Source: HK1 sp965215295
GTDB taxonomy: Bacteria; Pseudomonadota; Gammaproteobacteria; HK1
NCBI GenBank assembly: GCA_965215295.1
Contig: OZ244045.1
Location: 1,612,001-1,676,000 of the forward strand
DNA length: 64,000 nucleotides
Direction: 5' to 3'
Every line of letters begins with the position of its first letter. Position 1 is the stretch's first letter. Positions 35,024-44,966 of this stretch are shown here, piece by piece. The notes below the pieces were generated by a model. It was not told the DNA's origin and made no database searches. It saw only the letters and a list, made by a program, of their open reading frames with translations. The position numbers and the translations under genes are program-made.

Positions 35024-38000
35024 CTATTCGTTCCGGAGATGGGGCGATGCGGATTCCCCGAGCGCCCGCCAGGTGCCGGCGAGTCCGAGGCCCAAGGTCA
35101 GCAGGATGCAGAACGCGACGGTGCCCGCGACCGTTCCCGGCAGGAACGTCCAGTCCTGATCCAGCACCCGGGTGGTCACCCCCCACGCCGTCACCGTTCC
35201 GGCGACGGCCGCGATGACTCCGGTCACGAGACCCAGCAGCGCGAACTCCGCCGCGTGGATGAGGATCACGTCGCGCCGGCCCACTCCCAGAACCTTGAGC
35301 ACCACGCTCTCGTAGGTGCGCCGCCGATGCCCGGCCGCGACCGCGCCGGCCAGCACCAGGGCGCCCGAGAGCAGCGTCACCCCGCCGACTCCGCGGGCGG
35401 CCGCGGCGATGCCGCCCATCAGCTCCACGACCCGCCCGAGGGCTTCGCGCACCCGCACCGTGGTGACCTGCGGGAACTCGCGCACCAGGGTCCGCTCGAC
35501 GAGCACCTCCGCCTCGGGAGTCGCACCCACCGTGGCCACGTAGCTGTGGGGCGCACGACGCAGCGGCTCGGGCGACAGCAGCAACGCGAAGTTGACCTGC
35601 ATGGCCTGCCACTCGACCCGCCGCACGTGCCGGACTTCGGCCGTGACCTCACGGCCGAGAACGTTGAGGGTGATGGTGTCGCCGAGCGCCAGATCGAATG
35701 CGTCGATCACGTCGACGTCCACCGAGAGCAGGGGCGGTCCCGCATAGTCCCGCGGCCACCACTCCCCGTCGACGACCGGATTGTCGGGCGCGACGGTCGC
35801 GTAGCTGAGGCCGCGGTCGCCCTGAATGAGCCACGCGTGCTCGTCGCGCACCAGCGCCTGCTCCGGGTCGAGGCCGTTCACCCGGACGATGCGCCCGCGC
35901 AGGAACGGCACGGACCGGAACCGGTCGGTGCCGTGGACCCCCGTGACGGCCTCGGCGAGACGGTCGATCCGATCCGCCTCCACGCCCACGAAGAAGAAGG
36001 CGGGCGCGTCCTCGGGGAGGGACCCCATGATGTCGCGCCGGAGATTGCCTTCCACCAGTGCGACCGCGACGAGCACCGTCAGCCCGAGTCCCAGCGACAG
36101 CACGATGTCGGCCGTCGCGTTGCCCGGCCGGTGAAGGTTCGCGAGCGCCATCCGCAGCCGCGGCCCGGGCCGGAGACGGCGCCACCGTACCGGTCGGCCG
36201 CGCGCGCGCGACGGTGCGTCGTGCCGGGTGGCCACGTGGCCTTCATCGGACGGCCGGACGGGCGTGCGCGACAGTGCATTGAGTCGGGCGGCCACGTGGC
36301 CTTCGCCGGACGGCCGGACGGACGGGCGCGACGGTGCGTCGTGCCGGGTGACCACGTGGCCTTCGCCGGACGACCGGACGGACGGGCGTGACGGTGCATC
36401 GTGCCGGGCGACCACATGGCCTTCGCCGGACGGACGGACGGGCGTGCGCGACGGTGCGTCGTGCCGGGTGGCCACGTGGCCTTCATCGGACGGCCGGACG
36501 GGCGTGCGCGACAGTGCATTGAACCGGGCGGCCACGTGGCCTTCGCCGGACGACTGGACGGACGGGCGCGACGGCGCCGTCGTGCCGACCGGGTCGTGCG
36601 GTGGCGGCTCGTCCCGCCTCCCGGACTCCGACCCGGGGCCGGCAGCGCCTTGCGCCGCGCGCGCCGCCCGCACCACCGCCCATCCAGCGGCGCGAAAGAC
36701 GAGCAGCAGCATCGCCGACCCGACGATGAACCACACCGCGAACCACCGGTCGGGGGCGGCCGCGACGGCGAGGACGGCGAGCGCCGCTCCGCCCGCAAGC
36801 GCCGCTGCGAGGTGGACCCGGCGCCCGGGGCGAACCCCGAGCCCGACCCCCCGGAACAGCGCCACCGCCGGAGTCTCGTGGGCCCGGGAGAGCGGCCACA
36901 CCGTAAACGTCACCGCGGTCAGGAGACCGAACGCGACCGCGAGCGCGAGCACGTCCGGATAGATGCCGAGCGCGATCGGAACCGGCAGCAGCGTCTCGAG
37001 CAGCCCGCCGACCGCCACCGGCGCGAGCGCCCCCACCGCAAGACCGGCGAGGACCCCGAGCCCCGCGATCACCGTAAGCTGGGAGAGATAGGTCCTGAAC
37101 ACCACCGAACGCGATGCGCCGATGCACTTCAGGGTCGCGATGACCCCGAGCCTCGTGTCCAGCCAGGCCCGCACCGCGTTGCCGACCCCGACGCCTCCGA
37201 CCAGCAACGCGGTCAGACCGACCAGGCTCAGGAACGAGCCGAGCCGCTCGATCATCCGCTGGATTCCGGGTGCCGCGTCGTCATGGGTGCGCACCTGCCA
37301 GCCCGACTGCCCGAGCCGCTCGCCCACCCCCGACCGCACCTCCTCCAGGCTGGCGCCCGGCGCCAGGCGCACCGCGTACTGGTGATGGACGAGGCTGCCT
37401 TCACGCAGCAGCTCCGTGGCCGCGAGCGCATCGAGGCTCACCAGGACCCGCGGCCAGAATCCGAACGGCGCCCCGGAGCCGGCCCGGTCGGGCTCGCGCT
37501 CGATGATCCCCCGCACCTCGAAACGGACTCCGCCGACGACGAGCGCGTCGCCTTCGTCGAGCTCGAGACGTTCGGCGAGGGCGGGGTCCACCAGCGCGCC
37601 CCACGCCGCGCCGGCTCGCGCCAGCGCCGCCGCGAGGGCGGCGCGCCCGCCGTCGCCTCGTCTCGTTTCGAGGCGGCCGAACAGCGGATACCGGTCGTCC
37701 ACCGCCTTGAGCTCCACGAGGACGCTCGCCTCGGCGCCCGGACGGCGGACCATGGTGCGCATCTCCGCGAAGTGCGTGATCGTCTCCGCCACCTGCGCCA
37801 GCCGGAGACGGTCGTCCGGTGCGAGGTCCCGGTAGACGGAGCGCAGCGCGAGGTCGCCCCCGAGGATCTCCCTCCCGTCCGCCCGCAGGCCGGTGACGAT
37901 CGAGCTCGCGGTCGACTGCACTCCGGCGATGGCGGCGACCCCGAGGGCGAGGCACCCGAGAAAGACCCCGAACCCGCGCAACGCCCGCGCGCCGTGGCGC

Positions 38001-38043
38001 AGCTCCCGCCAGGCGAGCCGAAGCGCGACGGACCGCACCGCGT

Positions 38044-38047
<4 letters not shown>
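35024..38047 (-). CDS. ybbP: FtsX/YbbP-like ABC transporter permease with repeat insertion
   Basis: This is a large ABC permease of the MacB/FtsX type, related to YbbP. It has two sets of membrane segments with periplasmic domains: an N-terminal anchor (FLGCLALGVAAIAG), three central helices (LGSFLSLVGLTALLVGGVGVG, AGLGVLAGLAVGA and others) and the C-terminal GVGGVTLLSGALVLAGAVAAGHRR. At 1007 residues it is about 200 longer than E. coli YbbP. Most of the excess is a tandem 20-residue repeat (about residues 489-619; PVRPS-EGHVA-RHDAPSR) between the two halves. A GTG start at 38047 overlaps the stop of the ATPase gene (GTGA). The export substrate is unknown; tesA is divergent, as in E. coli. 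Confidence 0.88.
36204..36596. repeat. In-frame 60-bp minisatellite inside the permease gene, 6.5 copies
   Basis: gccacgtggccttc-tcgga and the following sequence recur at precisely 60-bp steps. Units alternate between two variants (gtgcgtcgtgccggg / gtgcattga-tcgggc), so the array may have grown by duplication of pairs. The unit is 20 codons long, and no stop appears in the coding frame. Confidence 0.95.
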
Positions 38048-38793
<746 letters not shown>

Positions 38794-38978
38794 GGGGGCG
38801 TTTCCTGTGTGTCGGCGCGGTGGTCCGGGAAAGTCTCCGACAAGCGAACCGCGTCAGGATTCGACGGGATGCCGATCAAGAAATTCCACTGCATCCGGCG
38901 GTGTGGCGAGCGTGTCGGCTCGACGGTCGGCGGGAGTCCGGGCCCGGAGCGCACGACTCCACGAGGCATGACACGAGC

Positions 38979-39764
38979 ATGACCGGGGCCTGCTCCGCTC
39001 CCGCCGGCGCGAGGGTACCAGTTGCGTCCGCTCCCGGCCCGGGGGCCGCGAACGCGGGCGGGTGGGCGGCAAGGGCCGCGCGAGCGTGGCTCCCGGCGTG
39101 GCTGGTGCTGGCGGCAGGCGGGCTCCAGGCCGAAACCGGCGCCGCCGAGGAGCTCCGCATCCTCATGCTGGGCGACAGCCTCACCGCCGGCTACGGGCTC
39201 GCTTCGCGCGACTCCCTGCCCGCTCGCCTGGAAGCGGCGTTGCGCGAGCGCGGGCTCCGCGTACGGGTCATCGACGCCGGCGTTTCGGGCGACACCACGG
39301 CCGGAGGGGTCGCCCGGCTCGATTGGGCGCTGGCCGACCGTCCCCATGCGGTCGTGGTCGCGCTCGGAGCCAACGACGCCCTGCGCGCCATCGACCCGGC
39401 GGTCGCCCGCGCGAACCTCGATCGGCTTCTGGCCGCGCTCGCCGAACGCCGCCTGCCGGTGCTCCTCGCCGGAATGCTGGCCCCCCGCAATCTCGGGCCG
39501 GACTACCGCACGCGCTTCGACGCGATCTATCCGGAGCTCGCCGCGCGGCACGGGGCGCTCCTCTATCCGTTCCTGCTCGAGGGCGTCGCCATGATCGCGG
39601 CGCTCAACCAGGCGGACGGCCTCCACCCGAACGCGGCGGGGGTGCGGGAGATCGTGGAACGCATCCTCCCGAGCGTCCTGTGCCTGATTCGCCGGACCGG
39701 CCATCCGGCGGCCGCAACCGCGCAGGCGATCGAAGCGCACACCGACTGTCCCGTGGCCGGCTGA
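38979..39764 (+). CDS. tesA: Arylesterase / lysophospholipase, GDSL type (TesA)
   Basis: This SGNH hydrolase corresponds to acyl-CoA thioesterase I / lysophospholipase L1 / protease I (TesA), located in the periplasm. A signal peptide-like stretch (ARAWLPAWLVLAAGGLQAE) precedes the four SGNH blocks: MLGDSLTAGYG (Ser), DAGVSGDTT (Gly), ALGANDALR (Asn), DGLHPNAAG (Asp-x-x-His). The C-terminus is extended by about 35 residues beyond the E. coli protein. The ATG at 38979 gives a long N-terminal segment ahead of the signal; later starts are possible. Confidence 0.92.
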   Translation: MTGACSAPAGARVPVASAPGPGAANAGGWAARAARAWLPAWLVLAAGGLQAETGAAEELRILMLGDSLTAGYGLASRDSLPARLEAALRERGLRVRVIDAGVSGDTTAGGVARLDWALADRPHAVVVALGANDALRAIDPAVARANLDRLLAALAERRLPVLLAGMLAPRNLGPDYRTRFDAIYPELAARHGALLYPFLLEGVAMIAALNQADGLHPNAAGVREIVERILPSVLCLIRRTGHPAAATAQAIEAHTDCPVAG

Positions 39765-39806
39765 CACCGGCTCGGCAGGAGGTCGGACGCGGCGGGACGA
39801 CGAACG

Positions 39807-40562
39807 TCAAGCGGGCCTGCCGACCCGCCCGGGCACCGCCGCCGTCAGCTCGCTCAGCCGCGTCTTCTGCCGCCCTTCGGCGTCGAAGTTCCCGGGATCG
39901 AGCCACTGGTCGTAGGCGGCCTTCAGGGCCGGCCACTCCTCGTCGATGATCGAGTACCAGGAGGTGTCGCGATTGCGGCCGCGGATGATCACCGCCCGGC
40001 GGAAATGGCCTTCGTAGGTCATGCCGAACCGCAGCGCGGCCCGCCGCGACGGGGCGTTGAGCGCATCGCACTTCCACTCGTAGCGGCGATAGCCGAGGGA
40101 CCCCAGCGCGTACGCGATGAACAGGTACATCGCCTCGGTGGCGACGCGAGTGCCCGCGATCCGGGGGCCCCAGTAGATGTTGCCGATCTCGATGCACCGG
40201 TGGACGGGGGTGATCCGCAGGAACGTCTGCCAGCCCTCGGCCCGGCCGGTGGCGCGGTCGATCACGGCGAAGAACAGCGGGTCCGTCGATCGCGCGGACT
40301 CCGCCAGCCATGAGCCGAAGACCGCGGGTGAATCGGGCGGGAGTTCGGGCATGTAGCGAAAGCGCACGGCCCGGTCGGGCGTCGCCGAGGCGGCGTGGAG
40401 GTCGTCGCCATGACGGCCGGGGTCGAGCGGTTCGAGCCGCGCGTAGCGCCCCTCCAGCACGGTGCGCTCGGGCGCCGGCGCGGGTCCGGGCTCGGCGAGC
40501 CGCGGGCCGATCGGGAGCCCCGTGTCGGTGTCGATCTCCCGGGGGGTCTGGTGGTCGTGCAT
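39807..40562 (-). CDS. GNAT family N-acetyltransferase (RimJ/RimL-like)
   Basis: This acetyltransferase of 251 residues resembles RimJ/RimL-type GNAT proteins. The N-terminal region is polar; the GNAT core starts at RYARLEPLDPGRH. It includes YFAVIDRATGRAEGWQTFLRI-like strands, IEIGNIYWGPRIAGTRVATEAMYLF for acetyl-CoA binding, and RYEWKCDALNAPSRRAALRFGMTYEGHFRR, the conserved asparagine-serine segment. The substrate is unknown; relatives modify amino acids or peptides. A part in the adjacent peptide locus (41 kb) cannot be excluded, because N-terminal acetylation of an exported peptide would need such an enzyme, but it is 455 bp away and many such genes are unrelated. Confidence 0.85.
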   Translation of the reverse strand: MHDHQTPREIDTDTGLPIGPRLAEPGPAPAPERTVLEGRYARLEPLDPGRHGDDLHAASATPDRAVRFRYMPELPPDSPAVFGSWLAESARSTDPLFFAVIDRATGRAEGWQTFLRITPVHRCIEIGNIYWGPRIAGTRVATEAMYLFIAYALGSLGYRRYEWKCDALNAPSRRAALRFGMTYEGHFRRAVIIRGRNRDTSWYSIIDEEWPALKAAYDQWLDPGNFDAEGRQKTRLSELTAAVPGRVGRPA

Positions 40563-40873
40563 GCTCGGGTCTCCTGGGTTGCGCGGGATGCGGACTGTCG
40601 GCGCGCCGGCGGGTTCGTGTCGAAGTCGAGGCCACCTGCTCCGTCAATGCCCGAAGCACACGGCGCGCGGGCGGGCTGCCGATTGGCGTCGGCGGAGGAA
40701 CGCGACGCCCGTTCATCACCCGGTCCGCCAGGAAGCGCGGCGTGCTCTCCGGGTCCGGGAAGCTGATTCTCTTGCGGAACGAGCGGGCGGAACTCGCGCT
40801 CTTCGGCCGGGACTACAGCGACGAGTCCGGGGCGACAACCGCGGGGCTCCCGCCGGTGAGCCGACAATAAACA

Positions 40874-40906
40874 CCCTTTCGCCGGGAGGGCTCGCCGGCG
40901 AAAGGG
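40874..40906 (-). terminator. Strong hairpin downstream of the precursor peptide gene
   Basis: ccctttcgccgg (874-885) and ccggcgaaaggg (895-906) form a perfect 12-bp stem with a 9-base loop. On the minus strand it is followed by tgtttattgt, a weak T-rich run, about 110 nt after the precursor stop. It probably ends the short precursor transcript or protects its 3' end. The rest of 40563-41016 shows no gene. Confidence 0.6.
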
Positions 40907-41016
40907 CGATCCATGCACTCTCTTTTGCCGGGGCCGGCAATGAATGCCCCCCGGCGGCGCCTGATCCGCGGGCGCGTCTTTTCGAGGTCGGGTTTCGAGG
41001 TCAGGCGGCGAACGAG

Positions 41017-41181
41017 TTATTCGCCGGCGCCGCTCCCCGAGCCGTCGGGCAAGGTATGCCAACGGTCATACTGCTGCGAGGTTGCACCACCGACGACACC
41101 TTCCGCCTCGGAGTCTTCGATGGGGCGGCTCTTCTTGCTCTCGTCCTCGGCAACCGGCGTGTCTGTCTTCTGTTCGCTCAT
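41017..41181 (-). CDS. Double-glycine leader peptide precursor (putative RiPP/bacteriocin)
   Basis: A 54-residue precursor, begun by an ATG at 41181 with an excellent cgggagg site. The leader is acidic (MSEQKTDTPVAEDES... then EAEGVVGG) and ends in a Gly-Gly at residues 31-32, the classical cut point of C39 peptidases. The predicted core is 22 residues, starting ATSQQYDRWH and ending DGSGSGAGE, with no Cys. It lies opposite an HlyD-type adaptor and C39-containing ABC transporter, the machinery that exports such peptides. It is neither a nitrile-hydratase-like nor Nif11-like leader, the usual partners of this export class. No close family is recognised. It may be used unmodified, as in class II microcins. 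Confidence 0.72.
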   Translation of the reverse strand: MSEQKTDTPVAEDESKKSRPIEDSEAEGVVGGATSQQYDRWHTLPDGSGSGAGE

Positions 41182-41239
41182 CGTCGTTTCCTCCCGTCTT
41201 CCGCTCATGTCATGCCAGCCTCATGCCACGGTATTCCCA

Positions 41240-41288
41240 TGGCACCCTGCTGCGACGCCATCCAACCACAGGGGTATGGTGACGTCAA
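41240..41288 (-). promoter_or_regulatory. Possible promoter for the precursor gene
   Basis: On the minus strand a TTGACG box lies at 41288-41283, followed after about 18 bases by a poor -10 box (TGGATG). The 261-bp gap 41182-41442 separates two divergent transcripts and should hold both promoters; no clear operator was found. Confidence 0.3.
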
Positions 41289-41442
41289 TGTTCGATGTCA
41301 GGTCGTTCCGGACCGATACCGCCCCCCGGCGCCCGCATGCCCGTGTTCGATGCCACACATGTGCTTCCGGCTCGCGCGGAGGGGCTCGCGGGGGCGCCCG
41401 CGCCTGGAGCGCGAGCGCAATCCAGGGTGATATCGTTATTGC

Positions 41443-42696
41443 ATGACCGATCCGGTTCGGAGCGAAGAGCAGCAACGCCTCGGGACTTCCGAGCAGCTCG
41501 ACCGCGTCCTCCAGGTGACCACACCCAAGGCGTGGCTGGCGCTGTGCGCCCTGATCGTGATGCTGGCCGCGGTCGTCGCCTGGGCGGTCCTGGCCGAGGT
41601 TTCCACCTATGTGCGCGCCGAGGGAATCATCCTGAGCCGCGGCGGCATGGTCGTCGGCGCGGTGTCGCCCGCCGCCGGCAGACTGGCGCGCATCGTGCCC
41701 GGCGAAGGCGACCTGGTAGCGGAAGGCGATCTCGTGGCCGAGATCTTCGACGCGGAGACGATGGAACGCTATCTCGGCGCCGTCGCGCTGGCGGACGAGC
41801 ATGCGCGGGCACTGCGCGACCGCGAAGCCGAGGCGACCGAGGAGAACGCCCTCGCCGAGCGCCATCTGCTTCGGCACCGGGCGCGTCTGGACGAGATCGA
41901 GCGCCCGCTCCGCCAACGGGTCGAGATGCTCGGCGAGCGCCTGCGCGACAACCGGGAGCTGCTGGCGCGGGGCCTGATCACACGGACGGTCGTCGAGCGC
42001 GACGAGGAGGACCTGGATCTCGCCCGGCGCAATCTGTTCGACGTGCTGCGCCGCCGCGACGAGCTCGGGGCGGGCGAGGTACGCCGCTCGAACGATCTCA
42101 AGGCCCGTATCGCCGAAGCGAAGACACAACGCCTGGCGGCGGACCGTCGCGTCACCGAGCTCGCGGCGCTGATCGAGACTTGGCGCATCCTGGCGCCGGC
42201 CACGGGACGCGTGACCGAGATCCGGACGCAGGCCGGCGCCACGCTCGAACCGGGCCAGCCCGTGCTCGGCATCGAGACCGGCGAGGAGCGGGAGGGGCTC
42301 GATGTCCTGTTCTACGTCCCTCCGATGGAAGGCAAACGGGTTGAAGCCGGCCTGCCGGCCCTGGTATCTCCCGCCACGGTGCGGCGCGAAGAGTTCGGCT
42401 CCATGACCGGTACGGTGGAGAACATCTCCGAATTCCCCGTGAGCCTCGACGGCATGATCGCCGTACTCCAGAGCCGGGACCTGGCCCGGGCCTTTTCGGA
42501 GAGCGGGCCACCCTACGCCGGCCGCATCGCTCTCACGCGCGATGCATCGACCACGAGCGGCTTTGCCTGGACCTCGCCCCAGGCCACGGTCGTGAAAGTC
42601 AGGCCCGGGACGCTCGCCATGGTCGAGGTCGAGGTCGCCAGCGATCCGCCCATCGCGCTGGTCGTGCCCTGGCTCAAGGAAGTCTTCGGCCTTTGA
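41443..42696 (+). CDS. NHLP/NHLM-type bacteriocin secretion protein (HlyD-like adaptor)
   Basis: This membrane-fusion protein of 417 residues links an inner-membrane peptide ABC transporter to the outside. It has one N-terminal membrane anchor (residues 31-52), then a lipoyl-like half GVSPAAGRLARIVPGEGDLVAEGDLVAEIFDAE and a long coiled coil (about 110-240, rich in Glu/Arg/Leu). The second lipoyl half is WRILAPATGRVTEIRTQAGATLEPGQPVLGIETG and is followed by a beta barrel. The pattern fits the NHLM secretion-protein group (TIGR03794). The two ABC genes follow 70 bp and 4 bp apart. The last codons are duplicated 74 bp downstream. Confidence 0.85.
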   Translation: MTDPVRSEEQQRLGTSEQLDRVLQVTTPKAWLALCALIVMLAAVVAWAVLAEVSTYVRAEGIILSRGGMVVGAVSPAAGRLARIVPGEGDLVAEGDLVAEIFDAETMERYLGAVALADEHARALRDREAEATEENALAERHLLRHRARLDEIERPLRQRVEMLGERLRDNRELLARGLITRTVVERDEEDLDLARRNLFDVLRRRDELGAGEVRRSNDLKARIAEAKTQRLAADRRVTELAALIETWRILAPATGRVTEIRTQAGATLEPGQPVLGIETGEEREGLDVLFYVPPMEGKRVEAGLPALVSPATVRREEFGSMTGTVENISEFPVSLDGMIAVLQSRDLARAFSESGPPYAGRIALTRDASTTSGFAWTSPQATVVKVRPGTLAMVEVEVASDPPIALVVPWLKEVFGL

Positions 42697-42778
42697 GCCC
42701 GGATCCACACCCGCGCCGAGGCGCTGGTACGGACCGCGGCGCAGTCGTCAGGGAAGCCCTCGGCCTTTGAGTCCGGAT
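42675..42778. repeat. 74-bp duplication of the adaptor gene 3' end
   Basis: gaagtcttcggcctttgag (then cccggat) at about 42679 recurs as gaagccctcggcctttgag (then tccggat) at about 42753. The second copy contains the TTG proposed as start codon of the next gene. Confidence 0.75.
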
Positions 42779-44962
42779 TCGCGACTTCGACCCAATCTGA
42801 GGCCCGGCCGCGGCGGACGGCGGGCGTCGCCGACAATCCTGCAGATGGAGGCGACGGAGTGCGCCGCGGCGTGCCTCGGCATGATCCTCGCCCATCACGG
42901 CAGATGGGTTCCGCTCGAGACCTTGCGGGTGCGTTGCGGCGTCTCGCGCGACGGCGCCAACGCGGCCAGCATGCTGCGCGCGGCGCGGGAGTACGGCCTC
43001 GTCGCGAGGGGCTTCCGAAGCGAGCGGGCGCATCTGTTCGACATTCCCTTCCCGATGGTCGTCTTCTGGGAGTTCAACCATTTCGTGGTGCTCGAGGGGA
43101 TCAGGGGCGACCGCGTCTACATCAACGACCCCGGCGAGGGGCCGCGCCGGATCTCCCTGCGGGAGTTCGACGAAGGCTTCGCGGGCTACGCCTTCGGGTT
43201 CGGGAAGGATGCCGGGTTTCGCCCGGGCGGGGCGCGGCCGAGCGTCGTGCGCGGCCTCGGCGCACGTTTCGGCCGGGCGTGGAGCCCGCTCGCATTCGCC
43301 GCTCTCGCGACCCTGGCGCTGGTCGTTCCGGGGGTGGCGGTGCCGACCATGCTCAAGGTGTTCATCGACGACGTGCTGATCCGTCAGAACGGCTCCTGGA
43401 TGACGCCGTTGCTGATCGGCCTGGCTCTGGCCGCCGCCGCTCAGGGGGCGTTGATCTGGCTGCAACGCACGCTCCTCGCCCGCATGGAGACCAGGCTCGC
43501 CATCGCCTCGACCGCGGGTTTCTTCTGGCATGTGGCGACTCTGCCGATGCAGTTCTTCAGCCAGCGCTACGCCGGCGACATCGCCAGCCGGGTGATGTCG
43601 AACGACACGGTCGCGCGCCTGATCTCCGGCGAGCTGGCCGTCAACGCCGTCAACCTGCTGTCGATGGCCGTCTACGGCGCGGTGATGCTGTCCTACGACG
43701 CGCCGCTGACGATGCTCGCACTGGCTGTCGTCGCCGTGAACCTCGTGGCGTTGGGACTCGCCTCGCGCGCCCGCGAGAACGCCAGCCGCCGCCTGCTCAA
43801 GGAGCATGGCAGGCTCGCCGGCGCGTCGATCAACGGCATCTGGATCATCGAGACGCTGAAGGCCGGCGGAACCGAGGGCGATTTCTTCGCGCGCTGGTCC
43901 GGCATGCACGCCAACGCCCTGGGCGCCCAGCAACGGCTCGGCCTCGTCACCACGCTCGCGAGCGTCGTTCCGCCGCTGCTGTCGCTGCTCGCCGTCATCG
44001 CCATTCTCGGCTTCGGCGGCCTGCGCATTCTCGACGGCGCGCTGACGATCGGTGGCTTGATCGCCTTTCAGCTCCTGATGGTGAACTTCTCCCGGCCGGT
44101 CGAGGGTCTGGTCCGGTTCGGCGCCAACCTGCAAACCGTCAAGGGCGATATCGCCCGCCTCGACGACGTGCTGAGCTACGCGCCGGACGAACGTACGCGG
44201 CAAGGCGTCGAAGAGCGCGAGCCGGACACGTCGGCGCCCCCGCCCCGTGGCTTCATCGACCTCGAGGCGGTGACGTTCGGCTACAACACCAAGGCGCCAC
44301 CGCTCATCGAGGACTTCACGCTTTCCATCCGGCCGGGCCAGCGCGTGGCGCTCGTGGGGGGCTCCGGCAGCGGCAAGTCCACCATCGCCAAGCTGGTCTG
44401 CGGCCTGCTGACGCCGTGGAGCGGAGGCGTGCGCATCGACGGACAGAGACTGGAAGACATCCCGCCCTCGCGGTTCGCCGAGATCGTGGCCCATGTCGAC
44501 CAGGAGATCGTGCTGTTCGAGGCGAGCGTACGCGAGAACGTGGCGCTGCTGGATCCGACCGTGGAGGAGCGGGACGTCATCCAGGCGCTCCGCGACGCGG
44601 CGGTGCACGACGTGGTCGCCTCGCGGCCCCGGAAGTACGACTGCCCCGTCGACGAAGGCGGGGGCAATTTCAGCGGCGGGCAGCGCCAGCGCCTGGAGCT
44701 GGCGCGTGCGCTCGCGCGCAATCCCGCCGTCCTGGTGCTCGACGAGGCGACGGCGGCGCTCGATCCGGTCACCGAGCTCAGGATCGACGACGCGCTCCGG
44801 CGGCGCGGCTGTACCTGCATCATCGTCGCCCACCGGCTCAGCACCGTCAGGGACGCGGACGAGATCGTCGTCCTCGAACACGGACGCATCGTCCAACGCG
44901 GCACGCATGACCGCCTGATCGGGGAAGACGGCCTCTACCGCACGCTGGTCATGTCGGATTGA
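42767..44962 (+). CDS. NHLP-type export ABC transporter with C39 peptidase
   Basis: This 731-residue protein cleaves the leader and exports the peptide. The N-terminal C39 peptidase has Q26 and C32 in QMEATECAAACLGM, H105 in FNHFVVLEG and D121 in YINDPGEG. Then come six membrane helices (about 150-430) and an ATPase with Walker A GGSGSGKSTIAKL, signature FSGGQRQRLELARAL, Walker B VLVLDEATAALD and an AHRLS switch. It matches the TIGR03796 class. The only start that keeps the catalytic glutamine region intact is TTG at 42767, inside the duplicated end of the adaptor gene; the first ATG (residue 27) would delete Q26. Confidence 0.88.
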   Translation: MSPDSRLRPNLRPGRGGRRASPTILQMEATECAAACLGMILAHHGRWVPLETLRVRCGVSRDGANAASMLRAAREYGLVARGFRSERAHLFDIPFPMVVFWEFNHFVVLEGIRGDRVYINDPGEGPRRISLREFDEGFAGYAFGFGKDAGFRPGGARPSVVRGLGARFGRAWSPLAFAALATLALVVPGVAVPTMLKVFIDDVLIRQNGSWMTPLLIGLALAAAAQGALIWLQRTLLARMETRLAIASTAGFFWHVATLPMQFFSQRYAGDIASRVMSNDTVARLISGELAVNAVNLLSMAVYGAVMLSYDAPLTMLALAVVAVNLVALGLASRARENASRRLLKEHGRLAGASINGIWIIETLKAGGTEGDFFARWSGMHANALGAQQRLGLVTTLASVVPPLLSLLAVIAILGFGGLRILDGALTIGGLIAFQLLMVNFSRPVEGLVRFGANLQTVKGDIARLDDVLSYAPDERTRQGVEEREPDTSAPPPRGFIDLEAVTFGYNTKAPPLIEDFTLSIRPGQRVALVGGSGSGKSTIAKLVCGLLTPWSGGVRIDGQRLEDIPPSRFAEIVAHVDQEIVLFEASVRENVALLDPTVEERDVIQALRDAAVHDVVASRPRKYDCPVDEGGGNFSGGQRQRLELARALARNPAVLVLDEATAALDPVTELRIDDALRRRGCTCIIVAHRLSTVRDADEIVVLEHGRIVQRGTHDRLIGEDGLYRTLVMSD

Positions 44963-44966
44963 TGCG

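Noticed and set aside
39807..40562. GNAT as a modifying enzyme of the nearby peptide
   Set aside because: It is on the same strand as the precursor but 455 bp beyond it and separated by a hairpin; the sequence gives no evidence of peptide modification.
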